Position numbers and translations under genes: made by a program. From Burkholderia sp. WSM2230 (GTDB lineage: Bacteria; Pseudomonadota; Gammaproteobacteria; Burkholderiales; Burkholderiaceae), in the NCBI RefSeq assembly GCF_000472445.1, contig NZ_AXAJ01000012.1:1-64000 (forward strand): DNA of 64,000 nucleotides, read 5' to 3'. Every line of letters begins with the position of its first letter. Within the stretch, counting starts at the first letter, position 1. Positions 34,020 through 43,522 of this stretch are shown here, piece by piece. The notes below the pieces were generated by a model. The model was given only the letters and a program-made list of their open reading frames with translations, did not search any database and was not told the origin of the DNA.

Positions 34020-34673
34020 ATGAAAAAACTCGTCATCCTGATTTCAGGGCGGGGAAGCAACATGGAAGCCATCGTTCGCGCGTGTGCCAACGAAGGCTGG
34101 CCGGCGCAGGTCGCCGCCGTGATTGCCAACCGTCCTGACGCCGCGGGCCTTGCGTTCGCGGCGTCTCACGGCATTGCCACGGCGGTGATCGACCACCGCC
34201 AGTTTCCCGATCGCGAGCGCTTCGACGCGGCGCTCGCTGAACAGATAGACAGCGTCTCGCCGGACCTCGTCGTGCTCGCAGGCTTCATGCGCGTGCTGAC
34301 CGCCGGTTTCGTCGACCGTTATGCGGGGCGCATGCTAAACGTGCATCCCTCGCTGCTGCCGAGTTTTCCGGGGCTGAAGACGCACCAGCAGGCGCTCGAC
34401 GCAGGTGTGCGCCTGCACGGCGCGTCGGTGCATTTCGTGACCTCGCAGCTCGATCACGGGCCGATCGTCGTGCAGTCCGCGGTGCCCGTCGTGGCCGGCG
34501 ACACGCCCGCGACGCTCGCCGAACGCGTGCTTGCAACCGAACACATCATTTATCCACGCGCGGTGCGCTGGTTCGTCGAAGGGCGCCTCGCTCTGGACGG
34601 CCTGCGCGTCACGCTTACGCCGCCGGAGCCGCAATGGCTCTTTGCCGGTCAAACCGCCGGAGAGGGCGCATGA
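34020..34673 (+). CDS. purN: Phosphoribosylglycinamide formyltransferase
   Basis: A 217-residue enzyme of purine synthesis transferring formyl from 10-formyl-THF to GAR. The substrate motif LVILISGRGSNMEAIV is at the N-terminus, and the catalytic Asn, His and Asp are in LNVHPSLLPSFPGLKTHQQAL and SQLDHGPIVVQ. No Shine-Dalgarno is visible, in line with a possibly leaderless mRNA. Its stop overlaps the start of the rRNA methyltransferase gene (ATGA). Confidence 0.95.
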   Translation: MKKLVILISGRGSNMEAIVRACANEGWPAQVAAVIANRPDAAGLAFAASHGIATAVIDHRQFPDRERFDAALAEQIDSVSPDLVVLAGFMRVLTAGFVDRYAGRMLNVHPSLLPSFPGLKTHQQALDAGVRLHGASVHFVTSQLDHGPIVVQSAVPVVAGDTPATLAERVLATEHIIYPRAVRWFVEGRLALDGLRVTLTPPEPQWLFAGQTAGEGA

Positions 34674-35929
34674 GATTACATGGTTTCCTGATTGGACAAA
34701 CTGAGACGTTGCTGGCCGAAGTCCTAAGACTGAACGGTCCCGCCGACGCCACCACCAGCCGGTTCTTCCGCGCGCATCCGAAGCTCGGCCACGGCGAGCG
34801 CGGCGTGATCGCCGAAGCGGTGTTCGCAGTGCTGCGCCGGCGCATGGAGTTCGCGCATCTGGCCGAAAGCGGCACGGGCAGCCCGGCACGCCGCATGGCC
34901 CTGCTCGGCCTCATGCAGACGGCCGGCCGCACGGCGCTTAAGCCGTTTGTCTCGGAGGCGGAATCGAAATGGCTCGACCACGTCGCGACGATCGATCCGG
35001 AAAGCCTGCCGCTGCGCATTCGCCTGAATCTGCCGGACTGGATCCATCAGGCGCTCGCAAAGCGCTTTGGAGCCGCCGAGCTGGCGCAACTGGCCGCCGC
35101 GCTCAATTACCCGGCGCCGCTGGATCTGCGCGCCAACCCGATCAAGGCGAGCCGCGACGAGGTGCTGGGCGCGCTGTCGAAGGCGGGCATCGAAGCGGGC
35201 GCCACGCCGTTCGCGCCGTTCGGCGTGCGGGTGGCCGGCAAGCCGCCGCTCACCAAGCTCGACGCATTCCAGCAAGGCTGGCTCGAGGTGCAGGACGAAG
35301 GCAGCCAGTTGCTGTGCTCGCTGGTGGCGCCCAAGCGCGGCGAGATGATCGTCGACTTCTGTGCGGGCGCGGGCGGCAAGACGCTCGCGCTCGGCGCGGC
35401 GATGCGCTCGACCGGACGTCTGTACGCGTTCGACATTTCCGAGCGGCGCCTCGCCAAGCTCAAGCCGCGCCTCGCGCGCAGCGGCTTGTCGAACGTGAAT
35501 CCGGTGCTGATCGACAGCGAACACGACGCGAAGATCAAGCGCCTTGCCGGCAAGATCGACCGCGTGCTCGTGGATGCGCCTTGCAGCGGCCTCGGCACGC
35601 TGCGCCGCAATCCGGATCTGAAATGGCGGCAGTCGCCGGAATCGGTGGCGGAACTCGCGCCCAAGCAGGCGTCGATTCTGGCGAGCGCCGCGCGGCTCGT
35701 GAAGAAGGGCGGCCGTCTCGTCTACGCGACCTGCTCGATTCTGGAAGCGGAAAACGAAGCGGTCGTGCAGCAGTTCCTCGCGGATCACCCGGACTTCGCG
35801 CTCGTTCCGGCGCGCGAGGTGCTCGCCGAGCAGCGTATCGACCTTGAAATGGGCGATTACCTGTCGCTTTGGCCGCACCGTCATGCGACGGACGGGTTTT
35901 TCGCCGCCGTCCTCGAACGGCAGAGCTGA
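34670..35929 (+). CDS. RsmB/NOP-family rRNA (cytosine-5) methyltransferase
   Basis: A 419-residue SAM-dependent RNA m5C methyltransferase. An N-terminal helical part (residues 1-140) precedes the catalytic fold with SAM motif I MIVDFCAGAGGKTLALG, motif IV DAPCSGLGTLRRNPDLKW and motif VI LVYATCSILEAENE; both conserved cysteines are present, the one in motif VI being the nucleophile in RsmB. The start overlaps the purN stop by four bases. It is not adjacent to fmt and lacks the clear NusB-like domain of RsmB, so it may be a paralogue with another rRNA position. Confidence 0.9.
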   Translation: MRLHGFLIGQTETLLAEVLRLNGPADATTSRFFRAHPKLGHGERGVIAEAVFAVLRRRMEFAHLAESGTGSPARRMALLGLMQTAGRTALKPFVSEAESKWLDHVATIDPESLPLRIRLNLPDWIHQALAKRFGAAELAQLAAALNYPAPLDLRANPIKASRDEVLGALSKAGIEAGATPFAPFGVRVAGKPPLTKLDAFQQGWLEVQDEGSQLLCSLVAPKRGEMIVDFCAGAGGKTLALGAAMRSTGRLYAFDISERRLAKLKPRLARSGLSNVNPVLIDSEHDAKIKRLAGKIDRVLVDAPCSGLGTLRRNPDLKWRQSPESVAELAPKQASILASAARLVKKGGRLVYATCSILEAENEAVVQQFLADHPDFALVPAREVLAEQRIDLEMGDYLSLWPHRHATDGFFAAVLERQS

Positions 35930-36016
35930 GCGGCGGAACTGTATGCCATAGGTCTGTCGGCCGGCTTCGCGCGTCGGGTGTCATCCCATGCGCGAAGCGG
36001 CCATTCCAGCGACATC

Positions 36017-37402
36017 ATGCAAAACCGAATCTTTTCTCACGTGTTCGGCGACCTCGCGCGCGACTTCGGGCAGCCCGTCATGCTGTGGCAAGTCGGCGTG
36101 CTGCTCGGAACGCTCGCACTCGCGTGGCTGCTGGCGAGGCTCGCCCGCCGCGCGCTCGACTTGCGCCGCCAGACGCGCTACCGGACGCGCTACGAGACGC
36201 TGCGCTTCGGGGCGGAAAGCCTGAACCGCGCGTTTTTCCCGCTGATCGGCGCAGTACTGGTGTGGCTCGCGCGCGCGATCGCGGGCCAGTTCATCCACAC
36301 GTCGCTGCTCGATCTGGCGTTGGTGCCGCTGTTCGGCATCGGCCTGATTTACATCGTGTTTTTCTTCGCGCGACGCGTGTTCAGCCAGGATGGCGAGACG
36401 CATCCCTGGCTTTTCCTCGTCGAGAAGATTGTCTCGCTGGTGGTCTGGGTCGCCATGGTCCTGACCGTGATGGGCATTCAGGACGACGTGATCGCGTGGA
36501 TGGCGAGCGTGCACTTCCGCGTCGCGAATGCCCACATGACGCTGCTCTCGCTTTCCACGGGCCTGTTGTGGGTGTGCGTGACCATGATCGTCGCGATGTG
36601 GCTCGGCTCGGCGTTCGAAGACCGGCTAATGCGCGCCACGACGCTCGACGCCAATCTGAAAGTCGTCGTGGCGCGCGTCGGCCGCGCGGCTTTCGTGCTG
36701 GCGGCGGTGCTCATCAGCCTGTCGCTCGTCGGCATCGACATCACCGTGCTCGGCGTGTTCGGCGGCGCGCTCGGCGTGGGGCTCGGGTTCGGGCTGCAGA
36801 AGATCGCGAGCAACTACGTGTCGGGCTTCATCATCCTGATCGACCGGTCGCTGCGGATCGGCGACACGATCAACGTGAGCGGCCTGCAAGGCATGGTCAC
36901 GCAGATCCGCACCCGCTACACAGTGGTGCGCGGCCTCGACGGCATCGAAACGCTGATTCCCAACGAGAAGCTGATTACCGACGTGGTGCAGAACCAGTCG
37001 TCGTATCTGACGCGCGGCTATGCGAAGGCGGCGGTGCAGATCGCCTATACGTCAGATGTCGAACAGGCCATGGCGCTGCTCGCGCAAGCTGCCGAGGGCG
37101 TGCCGCGCGTGCTGGCCGACCCGGCGCCGACGCCCTACCTGGTGGGCTTCGGCGCCGACGGCATCAACCTGGAACTCGGTTTCTGGATCGCGGATGCGGC
37201 GACCGGCACGTCGGCCGTGCGCTCGGCGGTCAATCGCAATATCTGGCAGCTTTTCTCCGCGCACGGCATTTCCATTCCTTTCGCGCAACGCGAAGTGCGC
37301 ATCCTCGGGCATGCCGGCAACCTCGTGAATCCCGGTACCGGGGTTCCGCAGCCGGTAACAATGACCGCTCCGGCCGCCAATCAGGCGGATAACGCTCTCT
37401 GA
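36017..37402 (+). CDS. Mechanosensitive ion channel (MscS family)
   Basis: A 461-residue inner-membrane channel of the MscS superfamily, releasing solutes on osmotic downshock. About five N-terminal helices extend the small MscS core. The pore helix and beta domain are clear: DITVLGVFGGALGVGLGFGLQKIASNYVSG, then ILIDRSLRIGDTINV and NEKLITDVVQNQS. The ATG before QNRIFSHVF is preferred; a GTG 13 codons earlier is possible. It lies 87 bp after the methyltransferase gene on the same strand. Confidence 0.92.
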   Translation: MQNRIFSHVFGDLARDFGQPVMLWQVGVLLGTLALAWLLARLARRALDLRRQTRYRTRYETLRFGAESLNRAFFPLIGAVLVWLARAIAGQFIHTSLLDLALVPLFGIGLIYIVFFFARRVFSQDGETHPWLFLVEKIVSLVVWVAMVLTVMGIQDDVIAWMASVHFRVANAHMTLLSLSTGLLWVCVTMIVAMWLGSAFEDRLMRATTLDANLKVVVARVGRAAFVLAAVLISLSLVGIDITVLGVFGGALGVGLGFGLQKIASNYVSGFIILIDRSLRIGDTINVSGLQGMVTQIRTRYTVVRGLDGIETLIPNEKLITDVVQNQSSYLTRGYAKAAVQIAYTSDVEQAMALLAQAAEGVPRVLADPAPTPYLVGFGADGINLELGFWIADAATGTSAVRSAVNRNIWQLFSAHGISIPFAQREVRILGHAGNLVNPGTGVPQPVTMTAPAANQADNAL

Positions 37403-37496
37403 CGGGCACTTGCAAGCCGGCGGCGAGTCGAAATTCGTTTGCCGCAGGCTATCGCTCGTTGATGCCGCACAAAAAATCCCTATTTGTTACAAACAC

Positions 37497-37517
37497 TTGG
37501 AACGCTTCCAGTAGAAT
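37497..37517 (+). promoter_or_regulatory. Small inverted repeat and -10 upstream of the desaturase
   Basis: TTGGAACGCTTCCAG contains 5-bp inverted arms (TGGAA/TTCCA) and abuts TAGAAT, a likely -10. The spot lies 88 bp before the desaturase start and would suit a repressor site of the kind that controls fatty-acid genes; this is only a suggestion. Confidence 0.35.
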
Positions 37518-37604
37518 GTCGTCCAATCCCGCTGTATGCTTTCACTTTCTTGACACGCGCAGTTCGCGCGCGTCTCGTGTCTCTCGTTCCACAGGTAAAT
37601 TGCC

Positions 37605-38801
37605 TTGTTGAATTCCTTGCTCGATTTCCTTGCCCACGGCCTGATGCATTTCTCGTGGTGGCAACTTGTGCTGTACACACTCGCGGTAACGCACGTCACG
37701 ATTATCGGCGTGACGGTTTATCTGCACCGCTGCCAGGCGCATCGCGCGCTGGAGCTGCACCCAGTCGTCAGTCATTTTTTCCGTTTCTGGCTGTGGATGA
37801 CCACCGGCATGCTGACCGGCCAATGGGCGGCCATCCACCGTAAGCACCACGCCAAGTGCGAGACCGAAGAAGACCCGCACAGCCCGCAAACGCGCGGCAT
37901 CTGGAAGGTGCTGCTGGAGGGCGCGGAACTGTATCGCACCGAAGCGAAAAACGAAGAAACCATGCGCAAATTCAGTCACGGCACGCCGAACGACTGGATG
38001 GAACGCAACGTTTACACGAAGTATCCGATTCTCGGCGTGAGCCTGATGATGGTGCTGAACATCGCGCTGTTTGGCGTCGTCGGTCTGACCGTCTGGGCGG
38101 TGCAAATGGTGTGGATCCCATTCTGGGCGGCCGGCGTGGTCAACGGTCTCGCGCACTTCTGGGGCTACCGCAACTTCAACTCGTCGGACGCCAGCACGAA
38201 CATTTTCCCGTGGGGCATCATCATCGGCGGCGAAGAGCTGCATAACAATCACCACACGTACGCAACTTCGGCCAAGCTTTCGAACAAGTGGTACGAGTTC
38301 GACATCGGCTGGATGTACATCCGCATCATGTCGGCTTTCCGCCTGGCCAAGGTGAAGAAGGTCGCGCCCACGCCGCGTCTCACTACCGGCAAGCTGGTGC
38401 TCGACCAGGATACGCTGCAAGCCGTTCTGGCCAACCGCTACGAAGTGATGGCACGTTACGGCAAGGCGCTGAAGCGCGCGTATCGTCAGGAGCTCGCGCA
38501 TCTGAAGGAAGTCGGCGCACGCGAGAAGTATCAGGTCATGCGCGGCGCGCGCAGCTGGTTCCACAAGGAAGAAGCGGGGCTCGATGAGCCGCAGAAACGT
38601 CTGTTGCCGCAAATCTTCGCGAACAGCCAGAAGCTGAAGACTTACATCGACATGCGCAATGAACTCGCGGCAATGTGGGAGCGCTCGAATGCGTCGCGCG
38701 ATCAGTTGCTGGTCCAGTTGCAGGACTGGTGCCACCGTGCTGAGGCGAGCGGTATCAAGGCACTGCAGGAATTCGCGATGCGACTGCGCCGTTATGCTTG
38801 A
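37605..38801 (+). CDS. Membrane fatty acid (acyl-CoA/acyl-lipid) desaturase
   Basis: A 398-residue membrane di-iron desaturase introducing a double bond in acyl chains, which tunes membrane fluidity. The three histidine boxes are HRCQAH (about residue 42), HRKHH (about 74) and HNNHH (about 211). Hydrophobic segments flank them, and a long, charged C-terminal tail (after about residue 270) is a feature of Burkholderia homologues annotated as DesA-like. The start is TTG (MLNSLLDFL) with AGG 9 bases upstream. A terminator follows directly. Confidence 0.93.
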   Translation: MLNSLLDFLAHGLMHFSWWQLVLYTLAVTHVTIIGVTVYLHRCQAHRALELHPVVSHFFRFWLWMTTGMLTGQWAAIHRKHHAKCETEEDPHSPQTRGIWKVLLEGAELYRTEAKNEETMRKFSHGTPNDWMERNVYTKYPILGVSLMMVLNIALFGVVGLTVWAVQMVWIPFWAAGVVNGLAHFWGYRNFNSSDASTNIFPWGIIIGGEELHNNHHTYATSAKLSNKWYEFDIGWMYIRIMSAFRLAKVKKVAPTPRLTTGKLVLDQDTLQAVLANRYEVMARYGKALKRAYRQELAHLKEVGAREKYQVMRGARSWFHKEEAGLDEPQKRLLPQIFANSQKLKTYIDMRNELAAMWERSNASRDQLLVQLQDWCHRAEASGIKALQEFAMRLRRYA

Positions 38802-38833
38802 TCACGAAATCTATTAAAATTTCGTTACGTCAC

Positions 38834-38857
38834 AAAACCCCGCGTTGGCGGGGTTTT
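38834..38857 (+). terminator. Intrinsic terminator of the desaturase gene
   Basis: Stem AAAACCCCGC/GCGGGGTTTT, loop 4 nt, T-rich downstream; 33 bp after the stop codon. Confidence 0.93.
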
Positions 38858-38930
38858 GCTTTTTGGGCCGCCGAAAATGCAGCATGACAAGATTGCAGTC
38901 CGCGGCAGCAGAGCGAAGGCAGAGGAAACT

Positions 38931-40070
38931 ATGGATCAGCAGGCGATCAGGACCATCGAATTCGATCGGCCGCAGGCGCAGGGCACGTCCTGCGGGATCG
39001 GACAGGCGTGGGCGAAAGTGCCCGACACGCCGTCGGCGGAGCAGAAGGTGGCGCTGAAGGAGCGCATCCGCGCATTGCTCAAGCGTGAGAAGGCCGTGCT
39101 CGTCGCTCACTATTATGTCGATGCCGAATTACAGGAGCTTGCCGACGAAACCGGCGGCTGTGTGGCCGATTCGCTGGAAATGGCGCGCTTTGGGCGTGAC
39201 CACGACGCGCAGACGCTGGTGGTTGCAGGCGTGCGCTTCATGGGCGAAACCGCGAAGATTCTGAGTCCCGACAAGCGCATTCTGATGCCCGACCTCGACG
39301 CGACCTGTTCGCTCGACCTCGGCTGCCCGGTCGATGAGTTTTCAGCTTTCTGCGACGCCCACCCGGACCGCACAGTTGTGGTGTACGCGAACACCAGTGC
39401 GGCGGTGAAGGCTCGCGCAGACTGGATGGTGACTTCGTCGATTGGACTGGAAATCGTTGCCGACCTGCACGCGCGCGGCGAGAAGATCATCTGGGCGCCG
39501 GACAGGCACCTGGGCGCTTATATCCAGAACAAGACCGGCGCCGACATGCTGTTGTGGCAGGGGTCGTGTCTCGTGCACGACGAATTCAAGGGGATCGAAC
39601 TGGATCTGCTGCGCGCCGAATATCCCGGCGCGAAGGTGCTGGTACATCCGGAGTCGCCGGCCAACGTGGTGGCGCTCGCCGATGTCGTCGGTTCTACTAC
39701 CCAGTTGATCGACGCGGCGCGAACGCTCGACGCGACGCATTTCATCGTGGCGACGGACCTGGGCATCCTGCACAAGATGCAGCTCGCCGCGCCCGGCAAG
39801 ACGCTGATTGCCGCGCCCACGGCCGGCAACAGTGCGACGTGCAAGAGCTGTGCGCACTGTCCGTGGATGGCCATGAACGGTCTCGCGAATCTCGCCGATG
39901 TGCTCGAGCGCGGTCATAACGAGATTTTCGTCGACCGTGCTATTGGCGAGCGGGCGCGCGTGCCGATCGACCGGATGCTGGACTTTGCGGCGCGTCACAA
40001 GAAGCGTGTGCAGGCCAGCGGCGACCTGGCGCGCGACGCGCAGTTGTATTCGAACGTGGGGGCAGCTTGA
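38931..40070 (+). CDS. nadA: Quinolinate synthase
   Basis: A 379-residue [4Fe-4S] enzyme condensing iminoaspartate with dihydroxyacetone phosphate to quinolinate, in NAD synthesis. The substrate and cluster sites are visible: VLVAHYYVDAELQEL, ETGGCVADSLEMARFG, ATCSLDLGCPVDEF and SATCKSCAHCPWMAMN. The start MDQQAIRT has AGAGGA upstream; a longer reading would enter the preceding terminator. It overlaps nadC by one base (TGATG). Confidence 0.96.
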   Translation: MDQQAIRTIEFDRPQAQGTSCGIGQAWAKVPDTPSAEQKVALKERIRALLKREKAVLVAHYYVDAELQELADETGGCVADSLEMARFGRDHDAQTLVVAGVRFMGETAKILSPDKRILMPDLDATCSLDLGCPVDEFSAFCDAHPDRTVVVYANTSAAVKARADWMVTSSIGLEIVADLHARGEKIIWAPDRHLGAYIQNKTGADMLLWQGSCLVHDEFKGIELDLLRAEYPGAKVLVHPESPANVVALADVVGSTTQLIDAARTLDATHFIVATDLGILHKMQLAAPGKTLIAAPTAGNSATCKSCAHCPWMAMNGLANLADVLERGHNEIFVDRAIGERARVPIDRMLDFAARHKKRVQASGDLARDAQLYSNVGAA

Positions 40071-40999
40071 TGAACGCGGTAGCGCAGAGTCCGGCAGAAG
40101 TCCGTTGCGCCGCATATAGCCCGGCCGACGCCGTATCGCCGCTGTTCGCCGAAATCCGCGCGCAGTACGGCGCGGCGTTCGGCGCGGCGCTCGCGCGCAA
40201 CGTCGCAGACGCGCTTGCGGAAGACATCGGCAGCGGTGATCAGACCGGCCGCCTCGTCCCGGCAGAAGAAGTGCGCGACGCGCGCGTGATCGTCCGCGAG
40301 GACGCGGTGCTGTGCGGCGCGCCCTGGTTCAACGCCGTGTTGCGGCAGGTGGATCCGCGAATCGAAGCCCAGTGGCATTATCGCGAAGGCGACCGGATGA
40401 CCGCGGACACGCCGGTGTGCGAACTGCGCGGGCCGGTCCGTGCGCTGCTTACGGCCGAACGCAACGCGCTCAACTTCCTGCAGTTGCTGTCCGGCGTGGC
40501 GACTGCGACGCGCCGGTACGTCGACGCGGTCGCCCATACTCGCACGCGCATTCTGGACACGCGCAAGACGTTGCCGGGCCTGCGCCTCGCGCAAAAATAT
40601 GCGGTGCGCGTGGGCGGCGGGGCGAACCAACGGCTCGCTTTGTACGACGGCATTCTGATCAAGGAAAACCACATTGCCGCGGCGGGCGGAGTGGGCGCGG
40701 CCATGGACGCAGCGCTTGCGCTCAACGCCGGCGTTTCGATTCAGATCGAGGTCGAGACGCTCGAGCAGCTGGAAATCGCTCTGGCGCATCGCGCGCAATC
40801 CATTCTGCTCGACAATTTTTCGTTCGAAGCAATGCGTGAAGCCGTCCGCATCACCGCTGGGCGCGCGGTGTTGGAGGTGTCCGGCGGCGTGAACTTCGAC
40901 ACCGTGCGGACGATTGCCGAGACGGGTGTCGACCGGGTGTCCATCGGCGCACTGACCAAAGACGTGCGCGCGACCGATTACTCATTGCGAGTCGTCTGA
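40070..40999 (+). CDS. nadC: Nicotinate-nucleotide pyrophosphorylase (quinolinate phosphoribosyltransferase)
   Basis: A 309-residue enzyme making nicotinate mononucleotide from quinolinate and PRPP. Typical motifs are EDIGSGDQTGRLVP, LNFLQLLSGVATATRRYVD, ILDTRKTLPGLRLAQKYAVRVGGGANQRL and KENHIAAAGGV, with the conserved arginines and lysines of the quinolinate site; ISIGALT-type end is VSIGALTKDV. It is coupled to nadA and faces nadB, which completes the de novo NAD route. Confidence 0.96.
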   Translation: MNAVAQSPAEVRCAAYSPADAVSPLFAEIRAQYGAAFGAALARNVADALAEDIGSGDQTGRLVPAEEVRDARVIVREDAVLCGAPWFNAVLRQVDPRIEAQWHYREGDRMTADTPVCELRGPVRALLTAERNALNFLQLLSGVATATRRYVDAVAHTRTRILDTRKTLPGLRLAQKYAVRVGGGANQRLALYDGILIKENHIAAAGGVGAAMDAALALNAGVSIQIEVETLEQLEIALAHRAQSILLDNFSFEAMREAVRITAGRAVLEVSGGVNFDTVRTIAETGVDRVSIGALTKDVRATDYSLRVV

Positions 41000-41029
41000 C
41001 GCAGCCTTCAGCGAGCGCGTGGCTCGTCA

Positions 41030-41066
41030 AACGCCATCTGCGGCCCGGGCGGGCTGCGATGGCGTT
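41030..41066. terminator. Hairpin between convergent nadC and nadB
   Basis: Outer arms AACGCCATC/GATGGCGTT (9 bp) enclose a GC-rich inner stem. There is no strong T-run on either side, so it is at best a weak or factor-assisted bidirectional terminator. Confidence 0.5.
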
Positions 41067-41109
41067 ACCGTTTGCACTCTTTGCATCCATCCCCTCACAT
41101 CTGCTTACG

Positions 41110-42717
41110 TCACACGTTGCGGTTGCGCACATGCTCGGGCGAAAGCACCGTCGGCAATGCCTTAGGCAGAGTTGCCGGCCAGTCGCGGCTGAAATGAAGG
41201 CCGCGGCTCTCACGCCGCGAGCGGGCGCCGTCGACAATCAACGAAGCCACGTCCACCAGATTGCGCAACTCCAGCAAGTCGCGGCTCACCTTGAAGTTCG
41301 CGTAGTACTCGTGAATCTCGTCGCGCAATAAGGCGAGCCGGTGCCGCGCGCGCGCGAGCCGTTTGTCCGTTCGCACAATGCCGACGTAGTTCCACATCAG
41401 CCGGCGAAGCTCGTCCCAGTTGTGCGCGACCACCACTTCCTCGTCCGGGTCGGACACGCGGCTCTCATCCCAATCCGGCAACGGTGCATGAATCGCGCCG
41501 CTAAAGCCTTCTTCTTCGATGGCGCGCGCAGCCGAACGGCCAATCACAAGGCATTCGAGCAGCGAATTGCTGGCAAGGCGATTGGCGCCATGCAACCCGG
41601 TGCAAGATGTTTCGCCGACCGCATAGAGACCCGCAAGGTCGGTCCGGCCCGCCAAGTCGGTGACGACGCCGCCGCACGTGTAGTGCGCTGCAGGCACAAC
41701 CGGAATGGGTTCCTTTGTGATGTCGATGCCGAACTCCAGGCAGCGCGCGAGGATTGTCGGAAAATGCTCGCGAAGAAACCCCGCCGGCTGATGGCTGATG
41801 TCCAGATACACGCAATCAATGCCGCGCTTCTTGATCTCGAAGTCGATTGCGCGAGCGACGATGTCGCGCGGCGCCAGTTCGGCGCGCTCGTCGTGATTCG
41901 GCATGAAACGCGTGCCGTCCGGCAGCTTCAGCAGGCCGCCTTCGCCGCGCACGGCCTCTGAGATCAGAAACGACTTGGCGTACGGATGGAACAGACAGGT
42001 CGGATGGAACTGGATGAACTCCATGTTCGAGACCCGGCAGCCCGCCCGCCACGCCATGGCGATGCCGTCGCCCGTCGCAGTGTCGGGGTTCGTGGTGTAC
42101 AGATAGACTTTGCCGGCGCCGCCGGTCGCCAGCACCGTGTGCGGCGCCTCAATGGTGACTGTGCGGCCGCTCTGCACGTCGAGCGCATACAGGCCATGAC
42201 AGCGGCGGCCTGGCAGCCCGAGCCGGTCGGACGTGATCAGGTCGATCGCGTAGTGATCTTCGAGCAGCGTAATGTTCGGATGTCGACGCACACGCTCGCT
42301 CAGCGTGGTCACTACCGCGTGGCCCGTTGCGTCGGCCGCATGAATGATCCGCCGGTGGCTATGGCCGCCTTCGCGAGTGAGGTGAAAGCCGAGTTCTGCG
42401 GCGTCGTCTTTCGTGAACGGCACGCCTTGCTCGATCAACCATTCGATCGCAGCACGCCCGTTTTCGACGATGAAGCGGGTCGCCGCTTCGTCGCACAGGC
42501 CGCCGCCTGCAATGAGCGTGTCGCGCACATGATTTTCGACGCTGTCCGCGGAATCGAGCACTGCGGCGATGCCGCCTTGCGCCCAATCGCTCGCGCCTTC
42601 GGTCATTGACCGCTTGGCGATCACCGCAACCCGCCGCGTCTCTGCGAGGTTGAGCGCGACGCTCAGGCCCGCCAAACCGCTACCGACAATCGCCACATCG
42701 AATTCCATTGCTTGCAT
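41110..42717 (-). CDS. nadB: L-aspartate oxidase
   Basis: A 535-residue flavoprotein oxidising L-aspartate to iminoaspartate, the first step of de novo NAD synthesis. The FAD-binding N-terminus is FDVAIVGSGLAGLSVALNLAE; the active-site region has EGGHSHRRIIHAADATGHAV and PAAHYTCGGVVTDLAGRTDLAGLYAVGETSCTGLHGANRLASNSLLE. The fumarate reductase/succinate dehydrogenase C-terminal helical domain is complete. It is transcribed towards nadAC. Confidence 0.96.
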   Translation of the reverse strand: MQAMEFDVAIVGSGLAGLSVALNLAETRRVAVIAKRSMTEGASDWAQGGIAAVLDSADSVENHVRDTLIAGGGLCDEAATRFIVENGRAAIEWLIEQGVPFTKDDAAELGFHLTREGGHSHRRIIHAADATGHAVVTTLSERVRRHPNITLLEDHYAIDLITSDRLGLPGRRCHGLYALDVQSGRTVTIEAPHTVLATGGAGKVYLYTTNPDTATGDGIAMAWRAGCRVSNMEFIQFHPTCLFHPYAKSFLISEAVRGEGGLLKLPDGTRFMPNHDERAELAPRDIVARAIDFEIKKRGIDCVYLDISHQPAGFLREHFPTILARCLEFGIDITKEPIPVVPAAHYTCGGVVTDLAGRTDLAGLYAVGETSCTGLHGANRLASNSLLECLVIGRSAARAIEEEGFSGAIHAPLPDWDESRVSDPDEEVVVAHNWDELRRLMWNYVGIVRTDKRLARARHRLALLRDEIHEYYANFKVSRDLLELRNLVDVASLIVDGARSRRESRGLHFSRDWPATLPKALPTVLSPEHVRNRNV

Positions 42718-42901
42718 CTCCGTCTTTCGTTTTGCTGTGCTAGCGCGCTATTCACGCACTGCTAAAACGAGAAAGGATACGCGTCGCGACGGTCGAGGGA
42801 AAGCTGGCCGGATGGTATAGGACGATGCGGGCACGGGGAGGACGGTCACGCGGGCGGCTTTGATAGGTCAAAATCAAGCCAAAACGACGAGCCAGAAAGA
42901 A

Positions 42902-42928
42902 AAAAGCCCCGCACGAATGCGAGGCTTT
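42902..42928 (-). terminator. Intrinsic terminator of rpmB-rpmG
   Basis: Stem AAAGCC-C-CGCA/TGCG-A-GGCTTT with one mismatch, loop CGAA, followed on the minus strand by TTTTTTC. It is 43 bp after rpmG. Confidence 0.85.
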
Positions 42929-42970
42929 CTGCACATGTCTTTGCCTTCGTCAAAAGGCAGGAGCCAAGAC

Positions 42971-43138
42971 TTACTTGATCTTGGTTTCCTTGTACTCAAC
43001 GTGCTTACGGACGACCGGATCAAACTTCTTGATCAGCATCTTTTCCGGCATGTTGCGTTTGTTCTTCGTGGTCGTGTAGAAGTGACCCGTGCCTGCGGTC
43101 GATTCCAGCTTGATCTTGTCGCGTGCGCCTTTCGCCAT
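42971..43138 (-). CDS. rpmG: 50S ribosomal protein L33
   Basis: A 55-residue ribosomal protein beginning [19 protein letters not shown] and ending in [10 protein letters not shown], complete and of normal length. It lacks the zinc-binding CxxC pairs of the other L33 type. The start has AAGGAG seven bases upstream. It lies 10 bp after rpmB in the usual rpmB-rpmG operon. Confidence 0.97.
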
Positions 43139-43148
43139 GATTTACTCC

Positions 43149-43382
43149 TTAGGCTTCACCGCGTGCGCGCAGATCTGCGAGCACAGCGTCGATACCGTTC
43201 TTGTCGATCAGGCGCAGGCCGGCGTTCGAAATACGCAGACGCACCCAACGGTTTTCGCTTTCCACCCAGATGCGGCGGCTTTGCAGGTTCGGCAGGAACC
43301 GGCGCTTGGTTTTGTTGTTCGCGTGGGAAACGTTGTTGCCGCTCATCGGCGCTTTCCCAGTTACTTGGCATACGCGTGCCAT
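43149..43382 (-). CDS. rpmB: 50S ribosomal protein L28
   Basis: A 77-residue ribosomal protein beginning MARVCQVTGKAPMSGNNVSH with the typical NKTKRRFLPNLQSRRIWVESE core. Length is normal. AGGAG stands seven bases before the ATG. First gene of the rpmB-rpmG pair. Confidence 0.97.
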   Translation of the reverse strand: MARVCQVTGKAPMSGNNVSHANNKTKRRFLPNLQSRRIWVESENRWVRLRISNAGLRLIDKNGIDAVLADLRARGEA

Positions 43383-43522
43383 GAGAGCACTCCTAATACG
43401 CTAATTCTGAGTTCGAACGCCGTGAAAGTTTCCCGAAAAGAGTCGCGCTGAAATCAGGCACGTATCCTTTCCGGAACGCCTTGGTGGCTTCGGAACAGGG
43501 GGTTGGAAATAGGCAAACCGGA

